Source: Paramacrobiotus metropolitanus
Lineage: Eukaryota > Tardigrada > Eutardigrada > Parachela > Macrobiotidae
Reading direction: 5' to 3'
Length of the DNA: 64,000 nucleotides
Assembly: GCF_019649055.1 (NCBI RefSeq)
Contig: NW_026570233.1
Location: 1 to 64,000 of the forward strand
Part shown: positions 13,440-23,319 of the stretch, in pieces
How the letters are laid out: each line of letters begins with the position of its first letter
How positions within the stretch are numbered: the first letter of the stretch is position 1
Translations under genes and position numbers: made by a program
Notes under the pieces: model-generated
Database searches by the model: none
What the model saw: only the letters and a program-made list of their open reading frames with translations
What the model was told of the DNA's origin: nothing

Positions 13440-13874
13440 TGACATGCTATACGGCAGATGCACTACATCTACCGTACTAGATGACCAACCACACACAGTC
13501 GGTAGAGTGGGACTCTCTGTTCTGAACGGTGATCTGCTCCTAGCTCACAACCAAATATCTGGATGACTTCCTGCAGGTACACACTAATGCTTTCGCCACA
13601 AGAAGGTCACTCAGGATCTCATAACCTTTAATCATAATCTGAAGACTGCACACACTGCGCACAGACTCTCCAGCCAACTCTATCAAATCTGCACACACTG
13701 CGCACAGATCTGCCAAATCCAAGACTCAACTCACTCTCATCAAGACTCAGACTAATCAACACAAGCAGAATCGCTGATGGAATTAGCGATCAAAAGCTTT
13801 AGATAAGAACAGGTAAATCGTACGTGAACTACGACGTACGTACAAAGTATGGGCATACTACGCATATCGCGTTA
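13440..13874 (-). repeat. LTR (upstream copy in element orientation)
   Basis: This 435-bp copy would carry the element's promoter. The primer-binding-site-like TGGCGCC begins immediately inside it. Confidence 0.88.
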
Positions 13875-14178
13875 GTATACAGATAAACAAATTTAGAGCA
13901 AAATAATGACATTAAAGCATAAAAATAAAACAAAGTCCAGCTAAACCAAGTGCTGCTTAAAAGGACGAGACATTCCACGTACAAATATGGTAGAAACTAC
14001 TGTTAAGCGTTTATTGCGCCTGAATTCGTACGAATACCCAATACAGTTTGTCCATAGCATGTAAAGGTGCTGATCCAAACTGCAGCGAAGCTTTAGTTCC
14101 AACTGACAATGGCTTTGTTTCTCCCATTTGCACGGCTCCCATTCTTCAAGAGTTAAGTGGCCTTGATAACTGCTTAGA

Positions 14179-14568
14179 ATGGCGAAAGCGCTTCTGATTG
14201 TCCTTACTATGGTAATAACCGTTATCATCGGATTGTCGTGTGTGAACGCCGGGCGCAATGGGACAGTGATGCCCGCCAGCCGGGGACCATCCGTCTGCCC
14301 TGGGACGGCAGCTCCTTTACCCCCACCGGGAGCGTCTACCACGACCACTACCACCACGACTGCACCAGCGCTGCGAACATGGACCAGCTCGGACGGTACT
14401 TGTGTACGCTTTTACGTCTACCAATCCAGTAGTTCCATGGATGGATTGACAACATGTCAGATTGTTGAATCGGTGTGCCAGTACGTCTTTGTTTGGTATC
14501 TGGGACCATCGCCAATGCCTGCTTCAGTGTGTCCGAGCGCACCTTGCTGTATTGGCAGTCCGTGCTAA
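14179..14568 (+). CDS. small secreted Thr-rich/Cys-rich protein 1
   Basis: A single-exon gene of 129 residues. It starts with a clear signal peptide (MAKALLIVLTMVITVIIGLS, cleavage probably after CVNA). A Pro/Thr-rich stretch including a run of eight Thr at about residues 53-60 would be O-glycosylated. The Cys-rich tail reads CQIVESVCQYVFVWYLG, then P.P.SVCPSAPCC. The tail matches the protein encoded at 17,408-17,983 (DSVCKYAFIYYLG, LCPVGPCC), so the two are paralogues. I do not recognise the domain from any named family. A secreted, mucin-like or cuticle/glue component is an inference. Confidence 0.75.
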   Translation: MAKALLIVLTMVITVIIGLSCVNAGRNGTVMPASRGPSVCPGTAAPLPPPGASTTTTTTTTAPALRTWTSSDGTCVRFYVYQSSSSMDGLTTCQIVESVCQYVFVWYLGPSPMPASVCPSAPCCIGSPC

Positions 14569-15748
14569 AATTTAACGGTTTTCGCTTTCTTGATCTGATG
14601 CATATCTACTTGGTGATTTGACAGAAATAGTCGAAAGGAATTCGCTTATGTGGCGATTCTTGTACAGAAATTGATTTTCATATACTGATTACAGGATCTG
14701 TATCTAGGCTTGTGCAAGTCTTCCGTGCTACGCAGTTGTATTTTTAATTTCTCCATGGGACTTTGTAGACTGCAGTGATGACATGCATAAGGTTCGTGTA
14801 GAATGCTCTGTATTCTGCAATTACATTGTGTAATGAAACGCCGATATATTAGCGACGATATTCAAACACGAGCCATATTCTTCTACAGATGCAGTCGTAT
14901 ACAGGGTACTTCGGAGAAAAAATGGGAATAGGTGTAATAACTGCTGCTTCACCGCAGAAAATTGTTCGTTAAACCAGTAAAAATAACACGCCATGAAGTG
15001 ACGGCACACTGTTTCTGTTGCTTTACTGTTGCTGGTTTTGTTAATTCTGTTGTTTTATGAGTAACTTTGTATCGTGATATTCTTTTGGACTGCAGATTAT
15101 TAACTACAAGGCAAAACCAACCCAACTTTTGCACTGACAATTACTGCACTACACACGCTGCGCGTGTGCAGCTTTCCAGTGTGCAGATACTGTGGTCTAC
15201 GTTACTGGGCATTAGGGAAAACTGGCAATAAGTTTCTGAAGGAGGAGGCTCTTATATGACAATTATCTCAGCAGATCAGAAAAACACAACGTTCGATTAA
15301 CGTTCGATTATACTGCCGATTAAAATTTACTTCGCTGTTTGGTCAGTATTTTGGGAACTTACGACGACGCTGACGGTTTATTTATTCAACACTTGATATT
15401 AGGTGTCAAACGTCTAGCCTGCCGGGAAACTGCAGTTAATAAGATGAAGCGATAAACAGGTAATCTAATATCAAATGAAGTCAAGTGAGTTTTTTTCTTA
15501 CAGTATATATAGCGGCTGTAAACTGGGGTCAAGTAATGACGAACGAAGCTTTAAATTTTCCAAAATCAAACGTCAGTATCCATCATATCTTTAACTGATC
15601 AAACCAACTAATCCAGGCTGGTTGATATATAAATATGCCAACATGCAATTAGCTCCCTATCCTAACAGTTTTTGTAGCGTCTCCCGTATCCCTTCAGTTT
15701 CGCCAGTTAATACTTCATTCCGCTCAAAATTAAACCGACATAGCAAAA
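14569..15748. other. intergenic DNA with promoter of the four-pass gene
   Basis: No supported coding exon. A TATA box for the next gene lies at 15626-15633; a second TATATATA-like stretch is near 15,504. Confidence 0.45.
15626..15633 (+). promoter_or_regulatory. TATA box of the four-pass membrane gene
   Basis: TATATAAA lies about 120 bp upstream of the ATG at 15749, allowing a 5' UTR of roughly 90 bases. Confidence 0.5.
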
Positions 15749-16418
15749 ATGGTGGGGCCTTTGACAAATTTAAAGACGCTCACATCCATGTGTGCCCTTG
15801 AAATTGTCTTTGCCATACTGCAAATCACCGGACTATGCGCGAAATCGAATAGACGTATACAAATATGTAAGTGTTGTTTATGGTTACCGCAGCGTCTTGC
15901 AGACGATTGTACCAGCTTTCCGCTAATTAATTTCAAATTAACAGTATCATTAGTATGTCCATTAACGTATCAATTTACAGTCTCTATGTGTTTTAGGGCA
16001 CGCTTATGACGAAAATGACTCACACGGAGCCCTTACTACTGTCTTAATTGTATCCCTGGAGATTGTACTGTTGTTTGTAACTGGCTTCCATGGATTGTAC
16101 ACGATCAGCAAAGCAAAGGAACAGACAGCATCGACTGGAATGTTTACCGGCTTAGGAATACTTAATATTTTACTGAGCGTTATTTATGGCCTCGCAGTGG
16201 CGGTGATTTTGGGATTTGGAATTTTCCTTTGGACACTGACTGGTTCTCTACTTGTCGGTATGATTGTAATGCTCATCGTGTCCTACAATGCTTTTAAAAT
16301 GGCAACAGCCATCACGGCCGCACGGATCTCCTTCCGATGCGGCAGCATCCTTGAAGGAAACCAATCAGTTGCGCCCCACAATATAACGCTGGAAACGCCG
16401 GTGAAATATAGCGTGTAG
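15749..16418 (+). CDS. four-pass integral membrane protein
   Basis: Two exons, 15749-15866 and 15997-16418, joined in phase 1 (donor GTAAGT, acceptor TTTTAG) to give 179 residues. Four hydrophobic segments are visible at about residues 11-31, 55-75, 90-112 and 114-136. The first loop contains YDENDSHGAL. The C-terminal cytoplasmic tail has a basic start and the sequence SVAPHNITLETPVKYSV. The topology resembles MARVEL/tetraspan-like families, but the diagnostic CCG of tetraspanins is absent. The exact family is unassigned. It sits between the two Cys-rich paralogues on the same strand. Confidence 0.75.
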
Positions 16419-16533
16419 ATTAGCCTAATTATAAGCAGAAAAGCGGGAAATTGCATTCGTCTTACTGACGGAAAGAATGTCAATTCTGGAAAGTCGAAGT
16501 GTTAGAATGTTGCTACCATTTAGCCGCTGTGTC

Positions 16534-16539
16534 AATAAA
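16534..16539 (+). terminator. polyadenylation signal
   Basis: AATAAA about 115 bp after the stop of the four-pass membrane gene. Confidence 0.5.
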
Positions 16540-17407
16540 GGACGAAAATGGCGACGCTTTGCTTTTTGTTTACAGTTTTTTATACATGACGCATGTGTTA
16601 ATTTTATTCTGCTACGAGCACTATGGTTATCGAAATAAACCATTTTTAAGGAGCCATGCGCTAACAGAATAAGCGTTAAGGCATTAAAATAATTAAAATG
16701 TAACTGAACCGAAACTTATGTAACTGAAGTTAACCAAAGTCCTGAATAAAGCAGAAATTCGATTCCCAGTCCCAATATAATTAAAATGTGGCAGATATGC
16801 CTGGTGACCGGCGCTTTCGCGTAACTTCAAACGTGACCTTTCGAGTGTTGATTGCCTATGCTGGCAAGCAGCTACTGCCACCATGAGAAAGTGACTTTTA
16901 ACATAATAAAAATTATATACTAGTAATCGCTGATCACTGTACAATAAGTAAATATTATTGAAGAATTATGACAATCTTTTTGAGTTACACCCCAAATGCA
17001 AATTTATTTAAAACCAGACCGTAAGCATGCAAACTCCAGATTTTGCATTGGCTCACGACTGCACAGTACCCAGGTGCCTTCCATAAAGGGTGCTACTTAC
17101 CTGGATCGCATAAAATGGCACTAATTTCATACAACTTCTGCATCAACACGACAATTTCGAAATAGGACAAAGAGCATACGATTTACATTGCAGAATGACC
17201 TGTGGAAGGCATATGCGTAAAAGCAAAGTGTTCATTTCATGGTCGGCAATGGCGCTCGCTTGTCCTTATATAAAGCAGACACCTTTTATTTTTCCGTCAT
17301 TGTCAATCTGTCGTTGGTAACACCATTATTTTTGTACGTAAAATTTCCGTCAACTTAGACCTTAAGTTACTGCTTTGGTAGACGTAGTGTACAGCGCGAC
17401 CTTCAGC
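16540..17407. other. intergenic DNA with promoter of Cys-rich gene 2
   Basis: No coding exon seen. It ends in a clear TATA box at 17267-17274. Confidence 0.45.
17267..17274 (+). promoter_or_regulatory. TATA box of Cys-rich gene 2
   Basis: TATATAAA sits 134 bp upstream of the ATG at 17408. A strong TATA suits a highly or tissue-specifically expressed secreted product. Confidence 0.55.
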
Positions 17408-17983
17408 ATGAATAACCTACTTTCGATTGTAACTGCTGTGTTGGCAATGACCGGAAAACATCAAGTGCGTGTCGTAGAAGCATTAACACGTCCAACGGTT
17501 CCTATACCAACCGCAACACCGCTATTCCCAACGCAGGGCGCGCCAACCCAGCCACCGACCACTCCCGCTCCGCTCTCCATAAACACAACCCCGATCACCA
17601 CCAGACCACCTAGCACCACCACACCGATCCCATCAACGACACCGCCTCCTACCACAACCACCACGTCAACTACCACCGTTCCCACCACAACAGCACCACG
17701 CACGATATGCTGGACTGCACCAAATGGGATAGGCGTGCAGTACTACGTCCTGTACCAAAATATTAATATTCCCTCCTCTACAACCCCACTTACCACCACC
17801 GCTGCGGCCGGAAATTCGAATGCTCAAACGGGTACGACCATTGTTGACTCTGTATGCAAGTATGCCTTCATTTATTATCTGGGTGCGCCACCGTTTCCCG
17901 TTGCACTGTGTCCAGTTGGGCCTTGCTGTGTTGCTGTGGCGGTGTATTACGGTGCATGCGAGTCTCCTCCTTATCCCGGATGA
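17408..17983 (+). CDS. small secreted Thr-rich/Cys-rich protein 2
   Basis: A single exon of 191 residues from ATG 17408. The N-terminus (MNNLLSIVTAVLAMTG) is hydrophobic and signal-like, though weaker than in its paralogue. A Thr/Pro/Ser-rich stalk of about 75 residues (for example STTTPIPSTTPPPTTTTTST) precedes the Cys-rich tail CWTAPNGIGVQYYVLY, DSVCKYAFIYYLG, ALCPVGPCC, YYGAC. The Cys-rich tail is conserved with the gene at 14,179, while the stalk is much longer here. This is typical of mucin-like linkers, which change length quickly. Family and function are unknown. Confidence 0.75.
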   Translation: MNNLLSIVTAVLAMTGKHQVRVVEALTRPTVPIPTATPLFPTQGAPTQPPTTPAPLSINTTPITTRPPSTTTPIPSTTPPPTTTTTSTTTVPTTTAPRTICWTAPNGIGVQYYVLYQNINIPSSTTPLTTTAAAGNSNAQTGTTIVDSVCKYAFIYYLGAPPFPVALCPVGPCCVAVAVYYGACESPPYPG

Positions 17984-18140
17984 TGTGCCGATTCCCGGAT
18001 GATTTTCTCGTGTGGTCAGTGTACTATCCAGCCGTAATATTTCTGGAAACAAACACCTTCATAATGTAGACAATTTAAGATCGAAACGAATGAAACCCTG
18101 GACGCATGACACAGGAAATTTATTTCCATAATTAAAGTTC

Positions 18141-18146
18141 AATAAA
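18141..18146 (+). terminator. polyadenylation signal
   Basis: AATAAA about 158 bp after the stop of Cys-rich gene 2. Confidence 0.5.
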
Positions 18147-19487
18147 TGTTCGTACTTAACAGCATGTATATTCAGTGCGTGTACATATCCAATTCCTTAC
18201 GCTGGCTCGTCGGAAGTCGATTGTCACGTTTTTATGACCGTAAGGACGTTATAGCTTTTCAGTTGTACCTTTACTTCTTATTGTTAATTCTCGCCTGATT
18301 TTCAAACTACGCTTGCAGTACTTCGAACTGGATCGACTTATACGTGCAATGTCCCGACATAGAAAATTGTAAGTTTTGTGAAAAGCTCGGCTGCGCCGAA
18401 GACGGCCGAACTCAAACGTCAGCTTTTCTGACCGTGAGGTCATTTTTCAGACTGCAGAAAATATAATAGTACTTGTACCACCTTCCTGTAAATCGAAAAC
18501 GTAATAAATTTATGACGATAGCAGCCAGTCGGTGAAACCGGCAGATGAATCGCCAAACTCCGGTACGAGTACTTGCATCAGTAATTAATGTAAATGTAGA
18601 ATCTTGTACGCATAGGATTTTTAACATGGTGTGAAGACGATGTGGATACACTCGAGTGCTTACATGATTTAATGACACGTAAGTCATTATTATTTGTAAT
18701 TAATACTGTATTGTGGCATTTTTATTCTTTACTTCTATCGCTGGTTAACGCAAAAGCTTTCTTGGCCAACGGCGCATAAGCACCGTGTTTTAACAGAGCA
18801 ATCATAGACCCTGTGGCTGTAATCAAACAACGGGAAGTAAGCAACATGTTTACCGAATTCAACGTGCTGTTTCGCTCAAAATACTGTAGTTCCGCTAAGT
18901 GTTAACACATGTACGTCTAAAACATACAACAGGTCATCCTTTTACTGAACATTTTGCCATTGACTCATTCATTCACAGTTTCACATGTGGTAATGTTACA
19001 TGTCTGCTACTTTGGAAAATTTCTCCAAAGTTTTTGAGAAAAGTTATGATGTTGGACGTCAGTGCACATGCCAACAGGTAATATAACTGGATGTTATTAG
19101 ATCACTGTTCGATGTTGTGCTGTACTTTGCTGATGAAGGGAAATTTCTTACGCGGTCTCGGTCGCTATGTCAAAGTGCCCCGACAGAACGATACGTTCAA
19201 CCGAATTTTTTATCGATCAACATGTTTGTTTATGTTGTTGGATTTGATGGATGTCTTATTGCCCACCTATAATACCGTTGTTCATCGCGACAGTCTGATC
19301 TCACTATGCATCGTAACACTTTCTCGCGTATTTTGATAACGGTACATCGCCACCATTATCAGTTTTTAATTTCGTAAATTACATTGCCAATTTGCCCGGT
19401 ATGGTTATTTCTATGATAAAATTATTTTTGATTAACTGTATCTTTTTTTTCGAACGAAACTAAGGGCTTTTGATAATTTTTTACCTG
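18147..19487. other. intergenic DNA
   Basis: There are short open stretches (for example 18,899-19,081 and 19,091-19,336) with no recognisable domain, no clear splice support and no homology to neighbours. I treat them as chance. The region ends at the SLC37 promoter. Confidence 0.4.
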
Positions 19488-19496
19488 TATATAAAA
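19488..19496 (+). promoter_or_regulatory. TATA box of the SLC37-type gene
   Basis: TATATAAAA, 106 bp upstream of ATG 19594. Transcripts starting about 30 bp downstream would contain a short upstream ATG at 19578 in another reading frame. That frame overlaps the main start and could dampen translation. Confidence 0.55.
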
Positions 19497-19593
19497 AAGC
19501 ACTCGGCAGATCGAGCTTCCTGCTACGGACGTTTTTCTTTTTGTGAACGGTAAAAAGCAGTAATACAAAGAGGATTTATGAACTCGTTATACC

Positions 19594-21261
19594 ATGGAAA
19601 ATCCAAAAATGGCGACATTATCCCCACCATCAGTACGGATAATCACATCACCCTCGACATCCTCATCGGATACGATCACTTCAACAGCGTCTCGCCGATC
19701 CGACAACGTTCCCTACGGAATCAGTCTACTTCGCCGCCTGCCGCGTTTCACATGCTGCCAACGTAACATCATGTACCAAGCGCACATTCTCATCCTCACC
19801 TACATCCTGTACGTCGCCTACCACATTACCCGGCGCCCGATGGGCATAGTCAAGAACACATTAAAACAAAGCTGCGTCAACATGACCCCACCCCCCGACA
19901 TCAAAGAATGTGACCTCCGCAACGGTACCTGGTGTGCCTGGCAGCCGTTTGATAAAGACAGCGAGAAGCTCTTCTCGGTGATCGACTTTACCTATCGGTT
20001 CGCTTATGCCGGCGGGATCTTCATCGCCGGGTACATTGCCGAGCGGACGAACACCCGTATTTTTCTGGCGTGCGGGATGATGGTGGTCGGTGCCTGGTCC
20101 ATCGCCAACGGCATGGCGTACTTCTGGCAGATCCACGCTTTCTCGTATTTCGTGGTCTGTCAGTTTTTTGGCGGATTGTTCCAGGGAACCGGCTGGCCGA
20201 CCATTTTGGGACTACTGGGTACGTGGTTCGGTAAGCACCGGCGTGGACTGATTTTCGGTATCTGGAACTCGGATACCTGTGTGGGGAACATGTTGGGCGC
20301 GGTCATTGCCGGTCTATGGGTCAACCACCAATGGGGCTACTCCTTCATCGTCCCGGGATTGATCATGATTGGTCTGGGGTTCGTGGCGTTCTTCTTCGTG
20401 GTTAACCGACCGGAAGACGTGGGATTGCAGCACCCGGACTATGTTGGCCCATCCCCGCTGAACACCCCAGAGATTTCTCTTGCGGACATCGAAAAACTGG
20501 AGAAAGACGTCGAGCGAATCGAGGCGACGATACATAATCCCGTGGAGCAGGAAGCCATTAGTGTTTTACATGCGATACGGATTCCGGGGGTGGTGGAGTT
20601 CTCCTTCAGCTTGTTTTTCTGTAAAGCCGCATACTATGCCTTCTTCTTCTGGCTGCCGGTGTACATTAAGGAGACCTCCCACGGCCGTATCGACAACCAC
20701 GCCGCCGCCGACGTCTCCGCGGTCTTCGATGCCGGGGGGATTGTGGGCGGGATCCTGGCCGGGTATCTGTCGGATGTCACCGGGGGCAGTGCCACCATCA
20801 GCGGCGGAATGTTTCTGCTGGCCATCCCGGTGTTCTATCTGATGACCTTATATGCCAGTCAGAGTACTGGCGTCCTGATTGTTTTGTTACTGGTCATCGG
20901 GCTGTTGTCCATGGGACCGTATACGCTAATCACCACCGCGGTGTCCGCGGAGTTAGGGACACGGCCCAATCTGGTGAAGAACAAGAAAGCTGTGGCTACT
21001 GTTGCCGGGATAATTGACGGGATGGGCGCGTTGGGATCGGCGTTTGGGCCGCTGACGGCCGGGTTATTGTCGGTGCATGGTTGGTTGCCGGTGATATACA
21101 TGCTGATGGTTGCGCAAACCATCGCGTTGCTGTGTCTGGGGAGGTTGATATACCATGACATAAGACGGTGGATCCGCAAAGGACGCAAAGCGATTCGGAA
21201 GCGGAGAGGCGAACAACGCAATTATAATGTTAATTCGACGGCAAGCACTTCCAAATCGTGA
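19594..21261 (+). CDS. SLC37-type sugar-phosphate/phosphate exchanger
   Basis: A major facilitator superfamily transporter of 555 residues in one uninterrupted exon. SLC37 members exchange glucose-6-phosphate or glycerol-3-phosphate for phosphate across the ER membrane. Evidence: a 12-helix hydrophobic pattern; TM1 followed by YVAYHITRRPMGIVKNTL, the SLC37/GlpT-like entry motif; the TM2-3 loop YIAERTNTR; FGGLFQGTGWPTILGLLGTW in TM4-5; and SAELGTRPNLVKNKKAVATV late in the protein. The N-terminal cytosolic region (about 55 residues, Ser/Thr-rich) is longer than in vertebrate members. The last 30 residues are Arg/Lys-rich. It is GC-richer than its surroundings and intronless, unlike most neighbours, which suggests a retrocopy or intron loss. 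Confidence 0.88.
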   Translation: MENPKMATLSPPSVRIITSPSTSSSDTITSTASRRSDNVPYGISLLRRLPRFTCCQRNIMYQAHILILTYILYVAYHITRRPMGIVKNTLKQSCVNMTPPPDIKECDLRNGTWCAWQPFDKDSEKLFSVIDFTYRFAYAGGIFIAGYIAERTNTRIFLACGMMVVGAWSIANGMAYFWQIHAFSYFVVCQFFGGLFQGTGWPTILGLLGTWFGKHRRGLIFGIWNSDTCVGNMLGAVIAGLWVNHQWGYSFIVPGLIMIGLGFVAFFFVVNRPEDVGLQHPDYVGPSPLNTPEISLADIEKLEKDVERIEATIHNPVEQEAISVLHAIRIPGVVEFSFSLFFCKAAYYAFFFWLPVYIKETSHGRIDNHAAADVSAVFDAGGIVGGILAGYLSDVTGGSATISGGMFLLAIPVFYLMTLYASQSTGVLIVLLLVIGLLSMGPYTLITTAVSAELGTRPNLVKNKKAVATVAGIIDGMGALGSAFGPLTAGLLSVHGWLPVIYMLMVAQTIALLCLGRLIYHDIRRWIRKGRKAIRKRRGEQRNYNVNSTASTSKS

Positions 21262-21827
21262 CTGTACAAATCGTGCTTTAATTGTAAATATCTTATCAAA
21301 TATTTTACTTTACGTAAATTATTTATACTCTGGATTTTGATAAGGTCGAAATGCACAAGCAATTTCATCACTACTCCTACTGATATGCGCCCTTTGTTCC
21401 CATTCGGTGTTTTTCTATTAAAGGAAACTGCTGAAATTAATAGTTTCTATAACATGGTTACTGCACTCGTGCTGAGCCTGCGGTGAAACAGTTGAAGCGA
21501 AGGTTCTTCCAGCATAGGAAACGGGACATTTGTTTTGGTATCAGATTATTTGCATTTCTCTTCGACTGCGTTATGCATCAGCTGCAGCAGTTTTAATTAT
21601 TCGTTATTTTATTTGCAACTCAAAGCAAAGAACGCGAAGACATACAGTCACATACTTATATAAAAGCGCAGTCGTATACAGAAGTGCATGACCATATTCA
21701 TCAAGTTACTGAATATACAACGAAACAGGAAATTCCAGGCGAAAGAAAACTTTTAGTAAACTTGTATGCTAAATTGCGGCCGACAACGGAAGCGGAACAG
21801 TGGTGCATCCCGGTGAGAGTGCATCTC
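21262..21827. other. intergenic DNA between convergent genes
   Basis: The 3' region of the SLC37-type gene (+) faces the 3' end of the HHE gene (-). TTTATT at 21608-21613 is a minus-strand AATAAA candidate for the HHE gene. A TATATAAAAG string at 21657-21666 (+) has no gene behind it. Confidence 0.4.
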
Positions 21828-23319
21828 TCAGCGACCACCCTTCTTGACCTCGTCGGGAAAGGAACGGAAGAGATCGCGCAGCTTATCCATGGGCAGGGCC
21901 AGCAAGCCGGCAACGTTTTCGAACGGCGGCTTGTCAGGAGCGTTGGGATGCGGGTGTGTCGGGACGAACATGCGAGTGCGCTCGTACTGTTTCCCGGCAT
22001 CCATCAGCTCGTCCGGCGCGATGCCTTGACGAATTACCTGCAATTATTATTTTATTACTGTTTTTGCTATATGGAGACGTCGCTTTAAAATTAACCAACA
22101 GGAATAAATTATCCTTCAGAACAACGATCGAATTCCATGAAATTAAATTAACACAATTCGAAATCATTAAGCAAAATCTTGACGATTACCGATTCAGGAG
22201 TTCATTACTTAGCATGTTTATGTTAAATAAAAATTTTTTTTATGTAATTCAACGATTATCGATCGACTGACCAAAGAATTTATTAAGCAAGTTTAGTCTA
22301 AAGAAAGCTTTAATAAAAATGCAATAATTTACGCGGTTTGTCGCCATGTCACCCACCTCGAGATCCCCGTCTTTGCCCTCCTCCATGCCGATATGCTCCA
22401 GCAGCTCCGACATCATCTGCTCGATCTTCTTGCGCACATCCGGCGTGACCTTTTTGCCGTCCAGCTCACAGAGCACCTCCTTGGTCTTCTGGTGATCCTG
22501 GCGGGACTTTTCAGCCAGGGCCTTCCCGCGGCCGCCCAGTTTATCCAGCATGGGATAGACGATCAGCTCCTCGGCCGCCGAATGCTTGGCGATGCTCCAG
22601 ATCAGCTGGTTGAACCATTTGTCGGCCTCTTCGCCCTGTAGCTGCTGCAGCCGCTCGTATGCATGCTTGATCTCCTATAATTAATACACGATAATAACGG
22701 TCTATTAAAATAGCAATTTACAATAAATATACTGCCAATTTTTGCATTATCACAATTGCGGATGTAAAGAAACAATCGAATCTTCAATATAAAAATTATG
22801 AGAAAAATCAACAGCTATTTTTCCTGCGTTATTTGCCTGTCGTTCTATTTACCGCAGTCTGGTTTCCGAGTCTTACTACAGAAACGAAGTAAAATATTTA
22901 AAGCAAAATATTCAAAAAAATTTAAAACCTAAAACAAAAAATCACTCATAAGAAGATATTGTACAGCGAAATTAATCACCTGTCAAAAATATATGTAATA
23001 TCTGCAAAAAACTGAGACGGGTGGGAGTGCGACACTCACCGAATGATCGTCCAGAACGCGCTGAATAACGTCACCCATGGTTCGATTTTGTCGCTGCGGC
23101 TGCGCTTGAGTACTGGCGTACACTGACCCTTGCAACGCTGCGGAAGGAATGTTGCGGAGAACACACACCGATTGTAATGCTAATCTGCGGATCCTATAAA
23201 AGAAGATTTGTAGAACACGAATTTACCCTGCCACTGGCAGTATAGGCCTTACAGAAAAAGATGACAATATGCCGGAATAAAAAATCAACCGGACTGATTG
23301 CAAACGAGAAGACTCACAT
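21828..23319 (-). CDS. HHE/hemerythrin-like metal-binding protein, probable mitochondrial
   Basis: HHE domains are four-helix bundles that bind a di-iron centre through His and Glu. Exons: 23319-23318 (only AT of the start codon), 23193-23040, 22674-22357, 22037-21828. The total is 684 bases, 227 residues. The ATG would be split: the donor CCAT|GTGAGT and acceptor TTTTATAG|GATCC create ATG ATC. The resulting N-terminus MIRRLALQSVCVLRNIP looks like a mitochondrial presequence. If that intron is wrong, the first ATG is the internal one in MGDVIQRV. Ligand-type motifs appear in order: DDHS, EIKHAY, HSAAEELIVYP, DHQKTKEVL and HIGMEE. The C-terminal exon (HPHPNAPDKPPFENVAGLL) matches the tail of fungal and bacterial HHE-domain proteins as I remember them. 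The functional guess is oxygen, iron or redox handling. Confidence 0.8.

Larger units (their letters stand above)
9237..13874 (-). mobile_element. gag-only LTR retrotransposon, young insertion
   Basis: Two 435-bp direct repeats (9237-9671 and 13440-13874) bound about 3.8 kb of internal sequence. By eye the repeats differ at one position, so the insertion is recent. The flanks share a 4-bp GTAT target duplication. Read on the minus strand, the sequence just inside the upstream LTR starts TGGCGCC, a tRNA primer-binding-site-like motif. Just inside the downstream LTR lies a G-rich polypurine tract (AGTGGGGG). The internal part encodes a gag-type protein only. No protease, reverse transcriptase, RNase H or integrase is recognisable, so the element is non-autonomous and would depend on a relative. 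The family is LTR retrotransposon; Gypsy versus Bel/Pao cannot be settled without pol. Confidence 0.88.

Noticed and set aside
19091-19336. Possible small protein with hydrophobic segments
   Set aside because: No signal peptide, promoter or homologue in the window; composition fits chance.
21684-22088. Plus-strand open frame behind a TATATAAAAG
   Set aside because: It lies antisense to the last HHE exon, which explains its openness. Its protein has no recognisable features.
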